A stretch of DNA of 64,000 nt. Origin: Streptomyces decoyicus. Lineage in GTDB: Bacteria; Actinomycetota; Actinomycetes; Streptomycetales; Streptomycetaceae. Below are positions 50,289 to 59,089 of this stretch, piece after piece. The stretch spans positions 4,340,001 through 4,404,000 of the forward strand of contig NZ_CP082301.1 of the NCBI RefSeq assembly GCF_019880305.1, read 5' to 3'. Positions within the stretch are counted from its first letter, which is position 1. Each line of letters opens with the position of its first letter. Below the pieces are notes generated by a model, which did no database searches, was not told the DNA's origin, and saw only the letters and a list, made by a program, of their open reading frames with translations. Made by a program: the position numbers and the translations under genes.

Positions 50289-50738
50289 TTACGCGCTTTC
50301 TCCGGCGGATTCGTCCGCTGTGTGTGCTGAAAATGCACTCTGTGGGGAGGATCACTGTTATCGGAGGGCCCGCGCGGAGTGTTCCAAGATCAGGGCTTGT
50401 GGTTTCAACTACTGCCGGTATGGTCGAGTCCGGCTTGGCGGAGGGAGGGCTTCCGCGGGTGCGCGAAGGTGGGCTCAAAGCTCGTCAGCCTAGCGGCAAA
50501 GCGGCCCTCGGCACCCGGACTTCCGACTATTTGTCCGATGTGATGAGCCGGAGTGACATGCTACTGACGTGGCATCTGCTCCACATTGTCGCGAGGTAGT
50601 GAGTGTTGTCCGTTTTGGAGGGTTTTGCCGGAATCGCTTGAGTCGATGAAGAATTCCGGGGCAGGCGGGGGAATTCCGGGCAGTTCCGATCCACGGAAGT
50701 GCGAAGACAACCGAAAGACGTTCGAGGCGAGGCAGACC
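50289..50738. other. Non-coding leader region of the flavohemoglobin gene
   Basis: 450 bases of lower-GC sequence with no gene I can support. It presumably holds the promoter of the flavohemoglobin gene. Short repeated TGACATG/TGGCATC-like words occur at about 50553-50578, but no named operator was recognised. Confidence 0.55.
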
Positions 50739-52622
50739 ATGGACGCTCCGACCACCACGTCGGCCGATAGCGGCTCTTCCGGCGGGAGCAGTGGCAATTG
50801 GGGTTGGTTCACTCCGCCGGCGAAAAAGTCCTCCGATGAACAGCAGGAGCGGCAAAACAGCCAGGACCGGCCACAGGACGAGGACGGCCGGGCCGAACCG
50901 GACGGCCGGAGTGAACGCCACGACCGCAGAGACCGCCATGAGCGGAACGCGAGAGACGAACGGAACGACCGGGAACAGATACCCAGTCGGCCGGTCAATT
51001 CGATCCGGCCGGTAGGCACCGCCGCCGAGCGTGAGCGAGAGCCGGAGCAGCAGCCGCAGGCTCCTGCGTCGCGGCACGCAGCGGCCCGGCCGTCCGGGGC
51101 AGCCGTCTATCTCGAGCAGCCCTTCGCGCCCGCGTACCCCGAGCAGCCCGCCACGTACCCCGAGCAGCCCGCCACGTACCCCGAGCAGCCCGCCGCGGAT
51201 CCCGGGTACGCCGCCCCGGCCCCGGCCTATGCGCCGCCGCGGCGCGAGGCCGAGCCCCCCAGGGGCCGGGAGCCCGAGCCCGTACACGAATCGGCGCGCC
51301 CCACGGGAGCGCCCGCGGTGAGTGTCCCCACCGGCGCCGTGCCCGCCGCGGAGCCGCGCGTCCAGAACGAGGCCCCGGCCGCCGCTCCCTCTGCCTTCAC
51401 CCCCAAGGCGCGTCCCGCAGCCCCCGCCCCGGAGCCCTCTCTCGACGCCCTGCAAGCCTCGGCCTCGTCCGCAACACCCGCCTCCCCCGACGCGGTTCTC
51501 ATCCGTCGCACCATGGCGGAAATCGAGCCCGTGGCCGACAAGGTCACGTCGTACTTCTACGCGCTGCTCTTCGTCCAGTACCCCGATCTGCGGGCGCTGT
51601 TCCCCGCGTCGATGGACACCCAGCGCGACCGGCTCTTCAAGGCGCTGCTCACCGCCGCCCAGCATGTCGACGACGCCGATGTGCTCACCGCGTACCTCTC
51701 GAACCTCGGCCGGGGACACCGCAAATACGGCACCCAGCCCGACCACTACCCGGCGGTCGGCGAGTGCCTGCTCAACGCGCTCGCGCGCTATGCGACGTCC
51801 AGTTGGGGGCCGGAGACCCAGGCCGCGTGGGTGCGTGCCTACACCGCGATCTCGCAGATCATGATCGATGCGGCTGCCGAGGACGAGGCCGTGGCCCCCG
51901 CCTGGTGGCAGGCCGAGGTCGTCTCCCACGAGCTGCGGACGCCCGACATCGCGGTGGTGATGGTCCGCCCGGACCAGCCCTACCCGTTCCTCGCCGGGCA
52001 GTACGCCAGTGTGGAAACCCCCTGGTGGCCACGGGTCTGGCGGCACTACTCCTTCGCCTCGGCGCCGCGCTCCGACGGCCTGCTCTCGTTCCACGTCAAG
52101 GCGGTCCCGGCCGGCTGGGTCTCCAACGCCATGGTCCACCGCGCCCGCCCCGGCGATGTCATCCGGCTCGGCGCCCCCGGCGGCTCGATGACCGTCGACC
52201 ACAGCACGCGCAGCGGTCTGCTGTGCGTCGGCGGCGGCACCGGCATCGCACCCATCAAGGCGCTGGTCGAGGATGTAGCGGAACACGGTGTCCGGCGCCC
52301 CGTCGAGGTCTTCTACGGCGCCCGCAGCGACCATGACCTCTACGACCTCGACACCATGCTGCGCCTGGAACAGACCCACCCCTGGCTCTCCGTCCGCCCG
52401 GTCGTCGCCACGGGGCCCGCGGCCCGCGGCGGGACGAGCAGCGAAACCGGTCAATTGCCGGATGCAGTACGGCAATACGGGCCGTTCCGGGAATACGACG
52501 CCTATCTTTCCGGGCCGCCGGGGTTGATCCGCAGCGGTGTGGACGCTTTGGTGGGGGTCGGCATCCCGACCGAGCGCATACGGCACGACTCGGTGGACCA
52601 GCTGGTCTCGGCAGGGGATTGA
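50739..52622 (+). CDS. Flavohemoglobin-type globin-reductase with a long disordered N-terminal region
   Basis: A 627-residue protein. Residues 1-250 are low-complexity (Arg/Glu/Asp, then Pro/Ala with YPEQPAT repeats). A globin domain follows at about 255-395 (VTSYFYALLFVQYPDLRALF; proximal-His region GRGHRKYG at about 323), then an FAD domain (RHYSFASAPR about 434) and an NAD(P) domain (GGGTGIAPIKAL about 498). Such fusions detoxify nitric oxide or reduce heme iron. Normal flavohemoglobins are about 400 residues and lack the head. ATG 50739 follows GAGGCGAGG; an earlier ATG is at 50646. Confidence 0.87.
   Translation: MDAPTTTSADSGSSGGSSGNWGWFTPPAKKSSDEQQERQNSQDRPQDEDGRAEPDGRSERHDRRDRHERNARDERNDREQIPSRPVNSIRPVGTAAEREREPEQQPQAPASRHAAARPSGAAVYLEQPFAPAYPEQPATYPEQPATYPEQPAADPGYAAPAPAYAPPRREAEPPRGREPEPVHESARPTGAPAVSVPTGAVPAAEPRVQNEAPAAAPSAFTPKARPAAPAPEPSLDALQASASSATPASPDAVLIRRTMAEIEPVADKVTSYFYALLFVQYPDLRALFPASMDTQRDRLFKALLTAAQHVDDADVLTAYLSNLGRGHRKYGTQPDHYPAVGECLLNALARYATSSWGPETQAAWVRAYTAISQIMIDAAAEDEAVAPAWWQAEVVSHELRTPDIAVVMVRPDQPYPFLAGQYASVETPWWPRVWRHYSFASAPRSDGLLSFHVKAVPAGWVSNAMVHRARPGDVIRLGAPGGSMTVDHSTRSGLLCVGGGTGIAPIKALVEDVAEHGVRRPVEVFYGARSDHDLYDLDTMLRLEQTHPWLSVRPVVATGPAARGGTSSETGQLPDAVRQYGPFREYDAYLSGPPGLIRSGVDALVGVGIPTERIRHDSVDQLVSAGD
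51133..51195 (+). repeat. Tandem 21-base repeat in the flavohemoglobin head
   Basis: Three consecutive 21-base units beginning CGTACCCCGAGCAGCCCGCC (51133, 51154, 51175), two identical and the third with one change, coding YPEQPAT. Confidence 0.9.
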
Positions 52623-52671
52623 GATCTTGGCAGCACAGGTCGAATACGGTCCGACAGGGGAGGGGTGGGGC

Positions 52672-53613
52672 ATGCCACGGCAGGAGCGCCCCGGGAGCGA
52701 CGGCGAGCACTTGGTGCAGCAGAGACTCGGTACGACCGAGCGCGCCGACCGTTTCTACCGGGACCAGGTACTGGACCATCTCAATGTCCGTATGCAGGAG
52801 TTCGTGGCCCGACAGGAGATGTTTTTCCTGGCCACGGCCGACCGGCACGGCGAATGCGATGCGACCTTCCGGGCCGGGCCGCCGGGCTTCGTCCAGGTGC
52901 TCGACGACCGGACGCTGGCCTACCCGGAATACCGTGGCAACGGTGTCATGGCGTCCATCGGGAACATCTCGGAGAACCCGCGCCTGGGCATCTTGATGGT
53001 CGACTTCACCCGAGACCGCATCGGGCTGCACATCAACGGCCGGTCGCGGGTCGTCATGGACGAGGAAATGCGGGCGCACCACCCGGGCCTGCCGGTCGAC
53101 CCGATCCCCGGCCGACGCGCCCAGCTGTGGGTCACCGTCGAGGTCGAAGAGGCCTATATCCACTGCGCCAAGCACATTCCGCATCTGCAGAAGGTCCCGG
53201 CACAGCAGCGCGGGGCGCGAGCGTGGGGCACCGACGACGTCAAGCGCAAGGGCGGCGACTTCTTCGGCTCGGCGGCCGAGGCGGAGCAGCGGCCGCCCTT
53301 CCAGCGCGCCGAGCGCAAGAACGAGCATCTCCGGGGCGGACTGCACGAGGACACCGAGGACGAGGTGTACCAAGGTGCGGCCCCGGCGTACGGGAGCGGC
53401 CCGGCATACGGAACCGGCATGGACCCTGCCCCACGGGTCGATCCCGCGTACGCCGGGGGACACCGTGCCCCGGTCCGGGGCGACTTCGTGGAGGAGCTGA
53501 ACGCGGAGTTCCTCGACCGGGTCGAGCGGGTGCTCGCCCGTGCCCAGCCCCATCGGTCGGTGGAGGACGGCCCCGAGTTCAGCGGCTGGTTCGACCGGCC
53601 CGACGGCCGCTGA
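52672..53613 (+). CDS. Pyridoxamine-phosphate-oxidase-like FMN protein with C-terminal extension
   Basis: A 313-residue protein. Residues 20-190 form a split-barrel flavin-binding domain (RQEMFFLATADRHGECDATF, PGFVQVLDDRTLAYPEYRGN, GILMVDFTRDRIGLHINGR). The remaining 120 residues are an acidic/Ala-rich extension with no family match known to me. ATG 52672 has GGGGAGGGG upstream; a TTG at 52627 would add 15 residues. It starts 49 bases after the flavohemoglobin gene, so the two probably form one redox operon. Confidence 0.8.
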   Translation: MPRQERPGSDGEHLVQQRLGTTERADRFYRDQVLDHLNVRMQEFVARQEMFFLATADRHGECDATFRAGPPGFVQVLDDRTLAYPEYRGNGVMASIGNISENPRLGILMVDFTRDRIGLHINGRSRVVMDEEMRAHHPGLPVDPIPGRRAQLWVTVEVEEAYIHCAKHIPHLQKVPAQQRGARAWGTDDVKRKGGDFFGSAAEAEQRPPFQRAERKNEHLRGGLHEDTEDEVYQGAAPAYGSGPAYGTGMDPAPRVDPAYAGGHRAPVRGDFVEELNAEFLDRVERVLARAQPHRSVEDGPEFSGWFDRPDGR

Positions 53614-53618
53614 CACCG

Positions 53619-53651
53619 CGCCTGCCGGAGCGGCGGGCGCGGCGGCAGGCG
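53619..53651. terminator. Possible bidirectional terminator
   Basis: A nine-base-pair stem CGCCTGCCG/CGGCAGGCG with a 15-base GC-rich loop, in the 42-base convergent gap before the Nudix gene. Confidence 0.5.
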
Positions 53652-53655
53652 GGCC

Positions 53656-54135
53656 TCAGCCCAGATCCGGGGCGTGCATCGCCCACACGCCCTCGATGTT
53701 GCCGTCGAGGTAGTGCCGCAGTGACAGCGGCACGACCTCGACGGAGGCGATGCCGACGCGGGTGAAGGGCACCCGCACGATCTCGTACTCCCCGCAGGGC
53801 TCCTCGACCTCGGGACCGTGCCGGCGCGAGGTGTCCATCGAGTCGAGCCGGCAGACGAAGAAGTGCTGCACCTTCACGCCGTCCACCCCGCCGTCGCTGA
53901 AGTGCTCGACGGTGTCGACGAAGACCGGCACCACGTCCTTGATCTTTGCGCCCAGCTCTTCGTCCAGTTCACGGTGGAGGGCGTCGATAACGGTGGCGTC
54001 CTCGGGCTCCACACCCCCACCCGGAGTGATCCAGTACGGGGACCGGCCCGGCTTGGTGCGTTTGATCAGAACGAGGTCCGCGCCGTCGAGCAGAATCGCG
54101 CGGGCGGTGCGTTTGACGACTGGCCGTACGTTCAT
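53656..54135 (-). CDS. Nudix hydrolase
   Basis: A 159-residue Nudix protein with the full box GGGVEPEDATVIDALHRELD then EELG at about residues 39-62 (GX5EX7REUXEEXGU). It would hydrolyse a nucleoside diphosphate linked to another group; the substrate is unknown. ATG 54135. It lies 48 bases downstream of the LysR gene on the same strand. Confidence 0.86.
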   Translation of the reverse strand: MNVRPVVKRTARAILLDGADLVLIKRTKPGRSPYWITPGGGVEPEDATVIDALHRELDEELGAKIKDVVPVFVDTVEHFSDGGVDGVKVQHFFVCRLDSMDTSRRHGPEVEEPCGEYEIVRVPFTRVGIASVEVVPLSLRHYLDGNIEGVWAMHAPDLG

Positions 54136-54183
54136 AGGGGACAGATGCCGCAGTCACGCCCTGGTGAAACCCACGCCCCTCGG

Positions 54184-55080
54184 TCACCAGTCGACAGCGG
54201 TTCGCAGCAGCCACTCATGCGCCCGCGCGATATGCGGCAGTCCGAGCGTCCCGGTCCGTACGGCCAGGAAGTATGTCCGCAGCGGTGGCACCGGCGGGTC
54301 GAGCAGGGCCACGACGTCGCCGTTCTCCAGCGCGTCGGCACACAGATAGCGGGGCAGTACGGCGAGCCCCGCGCCGGCCGTGACGCAGGACAGCACCGCC
54401 CGAAGGTCCGCAGCGATCACGGCGGCGGAGGCGGCGGGCTTGGCGTCGAAGACAGCGGACCAGTAGCGGGCGATCAGCGGCAGGCTTTCGTGGACCTCGA
54501 CGAGCGGCACGGGGTCCAGCACGCGGGCTCCCCCGGCCTGCAGTACCGCGGACCCGCCCAGCTCGACCGCCCAGTGCGGCGCGGCGATCAAAACATGCTC
54601 CTCGTCGCAGAGCGGGGTGGCGGTGAGCAGCCCGCCGCGCGGCCTGGTGGTGGTGACGGTCAGATCGTGGTGGCCCGCCGCCAGGCCGGACAGCAGCTCC
54701 TCCGCCGGGCCGAAGGCGGTGCGTATGGACAGGCCCTGGGCGATCAGCGGGGTCAGCGCCGGGAGGGCGCGTTCGGCGAGGAACTCCGGGGGACCGGCGA
54801 AATGGAGAGTGCGGGTGACGGAGTCCCGGTCCAGTCCGGCCTCGGTGATCTCGGTGAGCGCGTCCAGGTGCGGTGCCACTTTGTGGGCGAGTTCATCGCC
54901 GATGGTGGTGGGGGTGACGCCACGGGCGTACCGGAGGAAGAGCGGACGGCCCAACTGGCGTTCCAGCGCCCGGATCTGGCTGGTCACCGCGGGCTGGGAG
55001 AGGCCGAGCAGTGCCGCGGCGCGGGTGAAGGAGCCGGCTCGGTGCACGGTGACGAAGGTGCGCAGCAGAGCCAGATCCAT
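54184..55080 (-). CDS. LysR-family transcriptional regulator
   Basis: A 298-residue regulator: helix-turn-helix at residues 1-60 (MDLALLRTFVTVHRAGSFTR, LLGLSQPAVTSQIRALERQ), then a periplasmic-binding-like effector domain (LHFAGPPEFLAERALPAL, VLSCVTAGAGLAVLPRYL). ATG 55080 was chosen. The AT-rich stretch TATAAATTTGTCGATA at about 55125-55140 is a plausible self-binding site. The target is not obvious: no divergent gene starts within 2 kb. Confidence 0.87.
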   Translation of the reverse strand: MDLALLRTFVTVHRAGSFTRAAALLGLSQPAVTSQIRALERQLGRPLFLRYARGVTPTTIGDELAHKVAPHLDALTEITEAGLDRDSVTRTLHFAGPPEFLAERALPALTPLIAQGLSIRTAFGPAEELLSGLAAGHHDLTVTTTRPRGGLLTATPLCDEEHVLIAAPHWAVELGGSAVLQAGGARVLDPVPLVEVHESLPLIARYWSAVFDAKPAASAAVIAADLRAVLSCVTAGAGLAVLPRYLCADALENGDVVALLDPPVPPLRTYFLAVRTGTLGLPHIARAHEWLLRTAVDW

Positions 55081-55202
55081 CGCGTACCCCCTGCGCCTCT
55101 CGGAAGCCTGGTCGCGGGCCAACTATAAATTTGTCGATAGGGCTGTGTCGCTAGCGTGATTGGACAATGACGCTCAGTCAACTAGCCTTGTTCGAGCGGT
55201 TC

Positions 55203-55216
55203 GTTTCACGTGAAAC
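55203..55216. other. parS site upstream of the LysR gene (first)
   Basis: A perfect parS in the 310-base gap 55081-55390. Confidence 0.93.
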
Positions 55217-55221
55217 GGTTG

Positions 55222-55235
55222 GTTTCACGTGAAAC
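55222..55235. other. parS site upstream of the LysR gene (second)
   Basis: A perfect parS 19 bases from the first, the closest pair in the window. Confidence 0.93.
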
Positions 55236-55263
55236 GCGTGGACTCGGGGCCATGTGGAACCGC

Positions 55264-55302
55264 AGGCCGGCAGGGTGACGAGGGGGGATGCCCTGCCGGC
55301 CG
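55264..55302 (-). terminator. Terminator after the cystathionine gamma-lyase gene
   Basis: A perfect 12-base-pair stem (AGGCCGGCAGGG/CCCTGCCGGCCT) with a 15-base loop, 88 bases beyond the stop and next to the parS pair. Confidence 0.7.
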
Positions 55303-55390
55303 GCCTCACGCCACTGCCGGTGTGCCGGGCGTGGGCCGCGCTCCGCTTGTTCGACTCGCTCCCCGGCTTCGGTTCATGCCGGTGGCCCGG

Positions 55391-56518
55391 TCAGTTCTGC
55401 GCGGCCTCGTCCAGCGCCCGGATGACATCCGCGACCAGATCCTCCGGCTCCTCGACACCGACCGAGAAGCGGATGAAGCCCTCCGGGACGGCGTCGCCGC
55501 CCCAGCGGGCCCGTCGCTCGGCGCTGGACCGTACGCCCCCGAAGCTCGTCGCATCGTCCACCAGGGTCAGCGCGGCCATGAACCGCTCCGCGTGGGCCTT
55601 GTCGGGCAGCACGAAGGACACCACGGAGCCGAAGCGGCCCGGACGCATCTGCCGGGCGGCGAGCTCATGGGACGGGTCGGACGGAAGGCCCGGGTGGCGC
55701 AGGCCGGTGATCTCGGGGCGGTCGGCCAGCGCCGCGGCCACTGCCAGCGCACCCTCCGACTGCTGGCGGACGCGCAGCGCAAGGGTGGCGAGCGAGCGAT
55801 GCGCGAGCCAGCTCTCCATCGGGCCGGGAATCGCGCCCACCGTCTTGCGCCACAGCCGCACGGAGTCGGCCAGCGCGGCATCGCGGGTGCTGGCGTACCC
55901 CAGCAGGACGTCTCCGTGGCCGGTCAGCGCCTTGGTGCCGCTGGCGACCGAGAAGTCCGCCCCGAGGTCGAGCGGCCGCTGCCCGAGCGGGGTGGCGAGG
56001 GTGTTGTCGACGGCGACCAACGCGCCGCGGCGGTGGGCTTCGTCGGCCAGCCGCCGGATGTCACAGACGTCGAGGCCGGGGTTGGACGGGGTTTCGATCC
56101 ACAGCAGCCGGGCGCCGTCCAGCACATCGAGCTGTGCGTCGTGCGCGGTCGGAGCCGTACGGACCTCGATGCCGTAGCTCTCCAGACGGGTGCGGACGGC
56201 CGGCAGCAGCTGGTACCCGTCGTTGGGGAGCACCACCGAGTCGCCGGTGCGCAGCTGGGAGAAGAGGACAGCGGTGATCGCCGCCATCCCGGAGGCGAAG
56301 GCGACGGTATGGGCGCTTTCGTCCGGTGATTCGAGCTCACCGATGGCCTGTTCCAGGCGGGTCCAGGTCGGGTTGGCGTCGCGGCCGTATGTGTACGGGC
56401 CGACGGCGTCGCCGGGAAGGTGGTAGTGCGCCGCGAACACCGGCCCCGGGACGGTCGGCTCGTAGGCCTCGGGCTCCGGAAGCCCGGCACGTACGGCTCG
56501 GGTGCCGTCGCCCGTCAT
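55391..56518 (-). CDS. Cystathionine gamma-lyase/synthase-type PLP enzyme
   Basis: A 375-residue Cys/Met-metabolism PLP enzyme: PVFAAHYHLPG, YTYGRDANPTWTRLEQAIGE, AVDNTLATPLGQRPLDLGAD and the PLP lysine in SVASGTKALTGHGDVLLGY. It handles transsulfuration-type eliminations; lyase versus synthase cannot be decided by eye. Its ATG overlaps the stop of the tyrosine-phosphatase gene by 4 bases (ATGA), so they are translationally coupled. Confidence 0.86.
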   Translation of the reverse strand: MTGDGTRAVRAGLPEPEAYEPTVPGPVFAAHYHLPGDAVGPYTYGRDANPTWTRLEQAIGELESPDESAHTVAFASGMAAITAVLFSQLRTGDSVVLPNDGYQLLPAVRTRLESYGIEVRTAPTAHDAQLDVLDGARLLWIETPSNPGLDVCDIRRLADEAHRRGALVAVDNTLATPLGQRPLDLGADFSVASGTKALTGHGDVLLGYASTRDAALADSVRLWRKTVGAIPGPMESWLAHRSLATLALRVRQQSEGALAVAAALADRPEITGLRHPGLPSDPSHELAARQMRPGRFGSVVSFVLPDKAHAERFMAALTLVDDATSFGGVRSSAERRARWGGDAVPEGFIRFSVGVEEPEDLVADVIRALDEAAQN

Positions 56519-57144
56519 GCGCTCTCCTTCTCTCGCAGTAGGTGCGGGTTCCGTGCCTGGTGCCGGTCGGTGTCGTGCCCGGGTGCGTGGGCCGTGGCCA
56601 CGGTACGGGCCGTGACGGTGGCGCGGACCGCCGCGAGCAGACCGTCGCTCGCCGTCTCGATCATGTCCAGGCGCTCCTCGAAGCCGGCGAAATCGCCGTA
56701 GTACGGATCGGCTACGTCGAGGTCACCGGCGAGGCCGTGGCCGGAGGCGCGGTGGGGCTCCGACGCCGGGCCGGTGTCCGCCATGTCCGCAGCGTACGAG
56801 CGCAGCAGACGGATCTTGGCGGCGTCCTGCGAGGTGGGTGCCAGGCCGCGCAGCTCGCGCAGATGGCCGGAGTCGAGCGCGATGACCAGGTCGAGGTGGG
56901 CGAACCAGGAGGCGTGGAACTGCCGCGCTGTGTGGGCGGTTTCATAGCCGCCCGCGCGCAGGACGGCGACCGTGCGCGGGTCGGCTCCATCGCCCTCGTG
57001 CCAGCCGCCGGTCCCTGCGCTGTCGACCTCGACCAGGCCGTCGAGTCCGTCCTCCGCGAAGCGGGCGCGGAGGACGGACTCCGCCATCGGCGACCGGCAG
57101 ATGTTGCCGGTGCAGACGAAGCAGATGCGGAAGGGGGCGTTCAA
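56515..57144 (-). CDS. Low-molecular-weight protein tyrosine phosphatase
   Basis: A 209-residue LMW-PTP: the P-loop CTGNICRS (C-x5-R-S) at about residues 10-17 and general acid Asp in DVADPYYGD. It dephosphorylates phosphotyrosine proteins or related substrates. A C-terminal tail of 40 residues is unusual. TTG 57144 is the only start close to the motif, with GAGGA 8 bases upstream at the end of the holin-like gene. It sits in the middle of a three-gene minus-strand cluster. Confidence 0.87.
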   Translation of the reverse strand: MNAPFRICFVCTGNICRSPMAESVLRARFAEDGLDGLVEVDSAGTGGWHEGDGADPRTVAVLRAGGYETAHTARQFHASWFAHLDLVIALDSGHLRELRGLAPTSQDAAKIRLLRSYAADMADTGPASEPHRASGHGLAGDLDVADPYYGDFAGFEERLDMIETASDGLLAAVRATVTARTVATAHAPGHDTDRHQARNPHLLREKESA

Positions 57145-57147
57145 GGA

Positions 57148-57525
57148 TCAGTCCTCGTCGGGAAGGATCACGTGCATCGCCCAGGCCACTATGGAGATGA
57201 TCACGCCACCGAGCAGTGCCGTCCAAAAGCCGCCCACATGGAAGGCGAGGTCGGCCTTGCCGGCGAGCCAGGAGGTCAGCAGCAGCATCAGCGCGTTCAC
57301 GACCAGTGTGATCAGGCCGAGCGTGAGGATGAACAGGGGGAAGGACAGCAGCTTCACCACGGGCTTGACCAGGAAATTGACCAGCCCGAAGATCAGCGCG
57401 ACGAGGACCAGGGTGAGTATCTTGCGACCGGTGTTCTCGCCGGTGAGCGTGATGTCCTTGAGCAGCCAGATGGCCACGGCAAGCGCCGCGGCGTTGGCGA
57501 TCGTCTTGACCAGAAAATGCTTCAT
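57148..57525 (-). CDS. Phage-holin-family (YvlD-like) membrane protein
   Basis: A 125-residue protein with four hydrophobic spans (NAAALAVAIWLLKDITL, LTLVLVALIFGLVNFLVKPV, FPLFILTLGLITLVVNALML, FWTALLGGVIISIVAWAMHV). It matches the PF04020 type of small membrane proteins, which despite the name are chromosomal and not lytic. First gene of the cluster; only 49 bases separate its start from the divergent cupin gene, so their promoters overlap. Confidence 0.85.
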   Translation of the reverse strand: MKHFLVKTIANAAALAVAIWLLKDITLTGENTGRKILTLVLVALIFGLVNFLVKPVVKLLSFPLFILTLGLITLVVNALMLLLTSWLAGKADLAFHVGGFWTALLGGVIISIVAWAMHVILPDED

Positions 57526-57574
57526 GGTGAGATCGTCGCAGACGAGTCTGAATCATCAGAGGGGTGCGATCGGC

Positions 57575-57892
57575 ATGAAGGCTTTCAGACTGGACGAGCT
57601 GGAAGTGGAACGGGCTGCGAACGACGGCGCGTATCTACAGTTCCTGCGGGAACGCAACATGTCGGTCGGGCTGTATGCGCTGGACGCCGGCAGCAGCGAT
57701 CCGCAGCAGCCGCACGCTCAGGACGAGGTGTATCTCGTGGTCAGCGGCCGGGCGGCGATCACCGTCGGGACGGAGACACAGCCGGTGGCGCGGGGCAGCG
57801 TGGTCTATGTGCCGGCCGGAGTGCCCCATAAGTTCCATCACATCAGCGAGGACCTCCGGGTGATGGTGGTCTTCTCTCCTCCTGAGAGCTAA
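57575..57892 (+). CDS. Small single-domain cupin
   Basis: A 105-residue cupin. The two motifs are PHAQDEVYLVVSGRAAI and the later VYVPAGVPHKFHHISE, with metal-binding His/Glu residues. The ligand is unknown. ATG 57575 follows GAGGGG; the very long in-frame extension upstream overlaps the tyrosine-phosphatase gene and is a shadow. Confidence 0.85.
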   Translation: MKAFRLDELEVERAANDGAYLQFLRERNMSVGLYALDAGSSDPQQPHAQDEVYLVVSGRAAITVGTETQPVARGSVVYVPAGVPHKFHHISEDLRVMVVFSPPES

Positions 57893-58118
57893 GGGTCGGG
57901 CCCCGGTACCCGTAGGGGAAGGGTCAGGGGAGGGCCGGGGCTGCGAAGCCCCCGCGGCCGCGGTCCGCGTCCTAGCATCGTTGGTGCAGGGGGAACCGGA
58001 GGTGTGAGGCGACAGACATGCCGCATGCGGACGGTGCCACCACCGCGACAACGGCGCACCAGACGGTCATCGCGGTACGGACAGCGACAGCGCGACAGAC
58101 AGAAAGCAGGGCAGAGCA

Positions 58119-58346
58119 GTGGCTGGTAAGGGGATATTCGCAGGGCTTCCGTGGTGGGTCACCTGGGTCGTGGTGCCCGTCGTCCTGATCGTGGTCTTCG
58201 GCGGACTGATCACCACCGCGCTCGGCTTCCTGATCAGCGTGCTGTTCAAGGTCCTCATCGCGGCGGCCCTGATCGCCGGAGTCATCTACCTCGTCCGCAG
58301 GTCCAGTGGCTCGTCGTCATCGTCCTCGTCGAAGAGCGATTGGTAA
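58119..58346 (+). CDS. Small membrane protein (DUF5326-like)
   Basis: A 75-residue protein from a GTG: MAGKGIFAGLPWWVTWVVVP, then a continuous double hydrophobic region and a Ser-rich tail. It resembles the actinobacterial DUF5326 family found just before ssgR/ssgA. The function is unknown. Confidence 0.8.
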   Translation: MAGKGIFAGLPWWVTWVVVPVVLIVVFGGLITTALGFLISVLFKVLIAAALIAGVIYLVRRSSGSSSSSSSKSDW

Positions 58347-58388
58347 GCCGCGGTTTCTCCACCGACCGGCTCCCGCGCCCCGCTGTGA

Positions 58389-58985
58389 GCGGACGCGGGG
58401 GCCGGAGTTGGCAATCGTGAACAGCGAATCCGATCCTCGCCCAGGCCGTCGGCCGGGCCGGCTCCGGGTGCCGGCCCCGGCCCGGATCTCCGAAGCGCCG
58501 GCCGCGGCGGGACGGGAGCCGGCGCCCCCGTCTACTTCGCCGTCTACCGCAAGGGTGATGTCGAGAGGCTCGCGGGCACCGATGAACCGGAGTCTTCGCC
58601 GGGGGCGGGGCGGGCCGACTTCCGTACCGCCGCAGACGCCCACGCGATCGGGCAATGCCGGCTTGCGCAGCTTGACGAGGTATCGAGCAGAGAGCGCCAC
58701 GCCCGCCATGCCGTCTTGTTGATAACGCCTTTTTCCGTGCGATCTCAGGACGAATTGCTGCACTGTTTGGATACGGTGCGTTGTCATCAGGGGTCTTTCC
58801 TGGTTCGGACATATGCCCTGGGCACGACGTGCCCGGTCCTCCCGGTCCAGGTCGGGGCGGCCGCCGGGGCATCGGCGCATTCTCCGCGCACGGACGAACT
58901 GCATCGATTGCGGTCCGTTACAGACCGACTACGAAGAATGGCGGAGGCGACACTAACGACACTCGCCTTCTCTGTCAGTATCTGA
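58389..58985 (+). pseudogene. Remnant of an IclR-type regulator gene (probable ssgR), N-terminus lost
   Basis: An open frame between stops at 58386 and 58983 encodes an IclR effector domain but no DNA-binding domain and no ATG/GTG start. Recognisable parts: GAPVYFAVYRKGDVERL (from about 58526), DAHAIGQCRLAQLDE, HAVLLITPFSVRSQDELL, VRTYALGTTCPVLPV, and a TLTTLAFSVSI end, the usual IclR-type terminus in streptomycetes. The gap from the previous gene is too short to hold the roughly 80-residue helix-turn-helix. In S. coelicolor ssgR, the IclR-type activator of ssgA, lies immediately upstream of ssgA, so this is most simply a decayed ssgR. The first 140 bases look non-coding. Confidence 0.6.
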
Positions 58986-59089
58986 AAACTCACTCCTTGT
59001 GATCTGCTTGCGCGTGGCAGACGATGGCGCCAATAGGGCTACGGGGGATGTTTCCCGGCCATCTCCGATCAAGTGCGGGGCAGTGGTTG

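Noticed and set aside
57148..57525. Holin-like gene as a sign of prophage
   Set aside because: The family is a common chromosomal membrane protein and no other phage genes, integrase or attachment site are nearby.
58317..58904. Minus-strand frame of 195 codons opposite the ssgR-like remnant
   Set aside because: No recognisable motif; the plus-strand reading of the same DNA gives an IclR effector domain.
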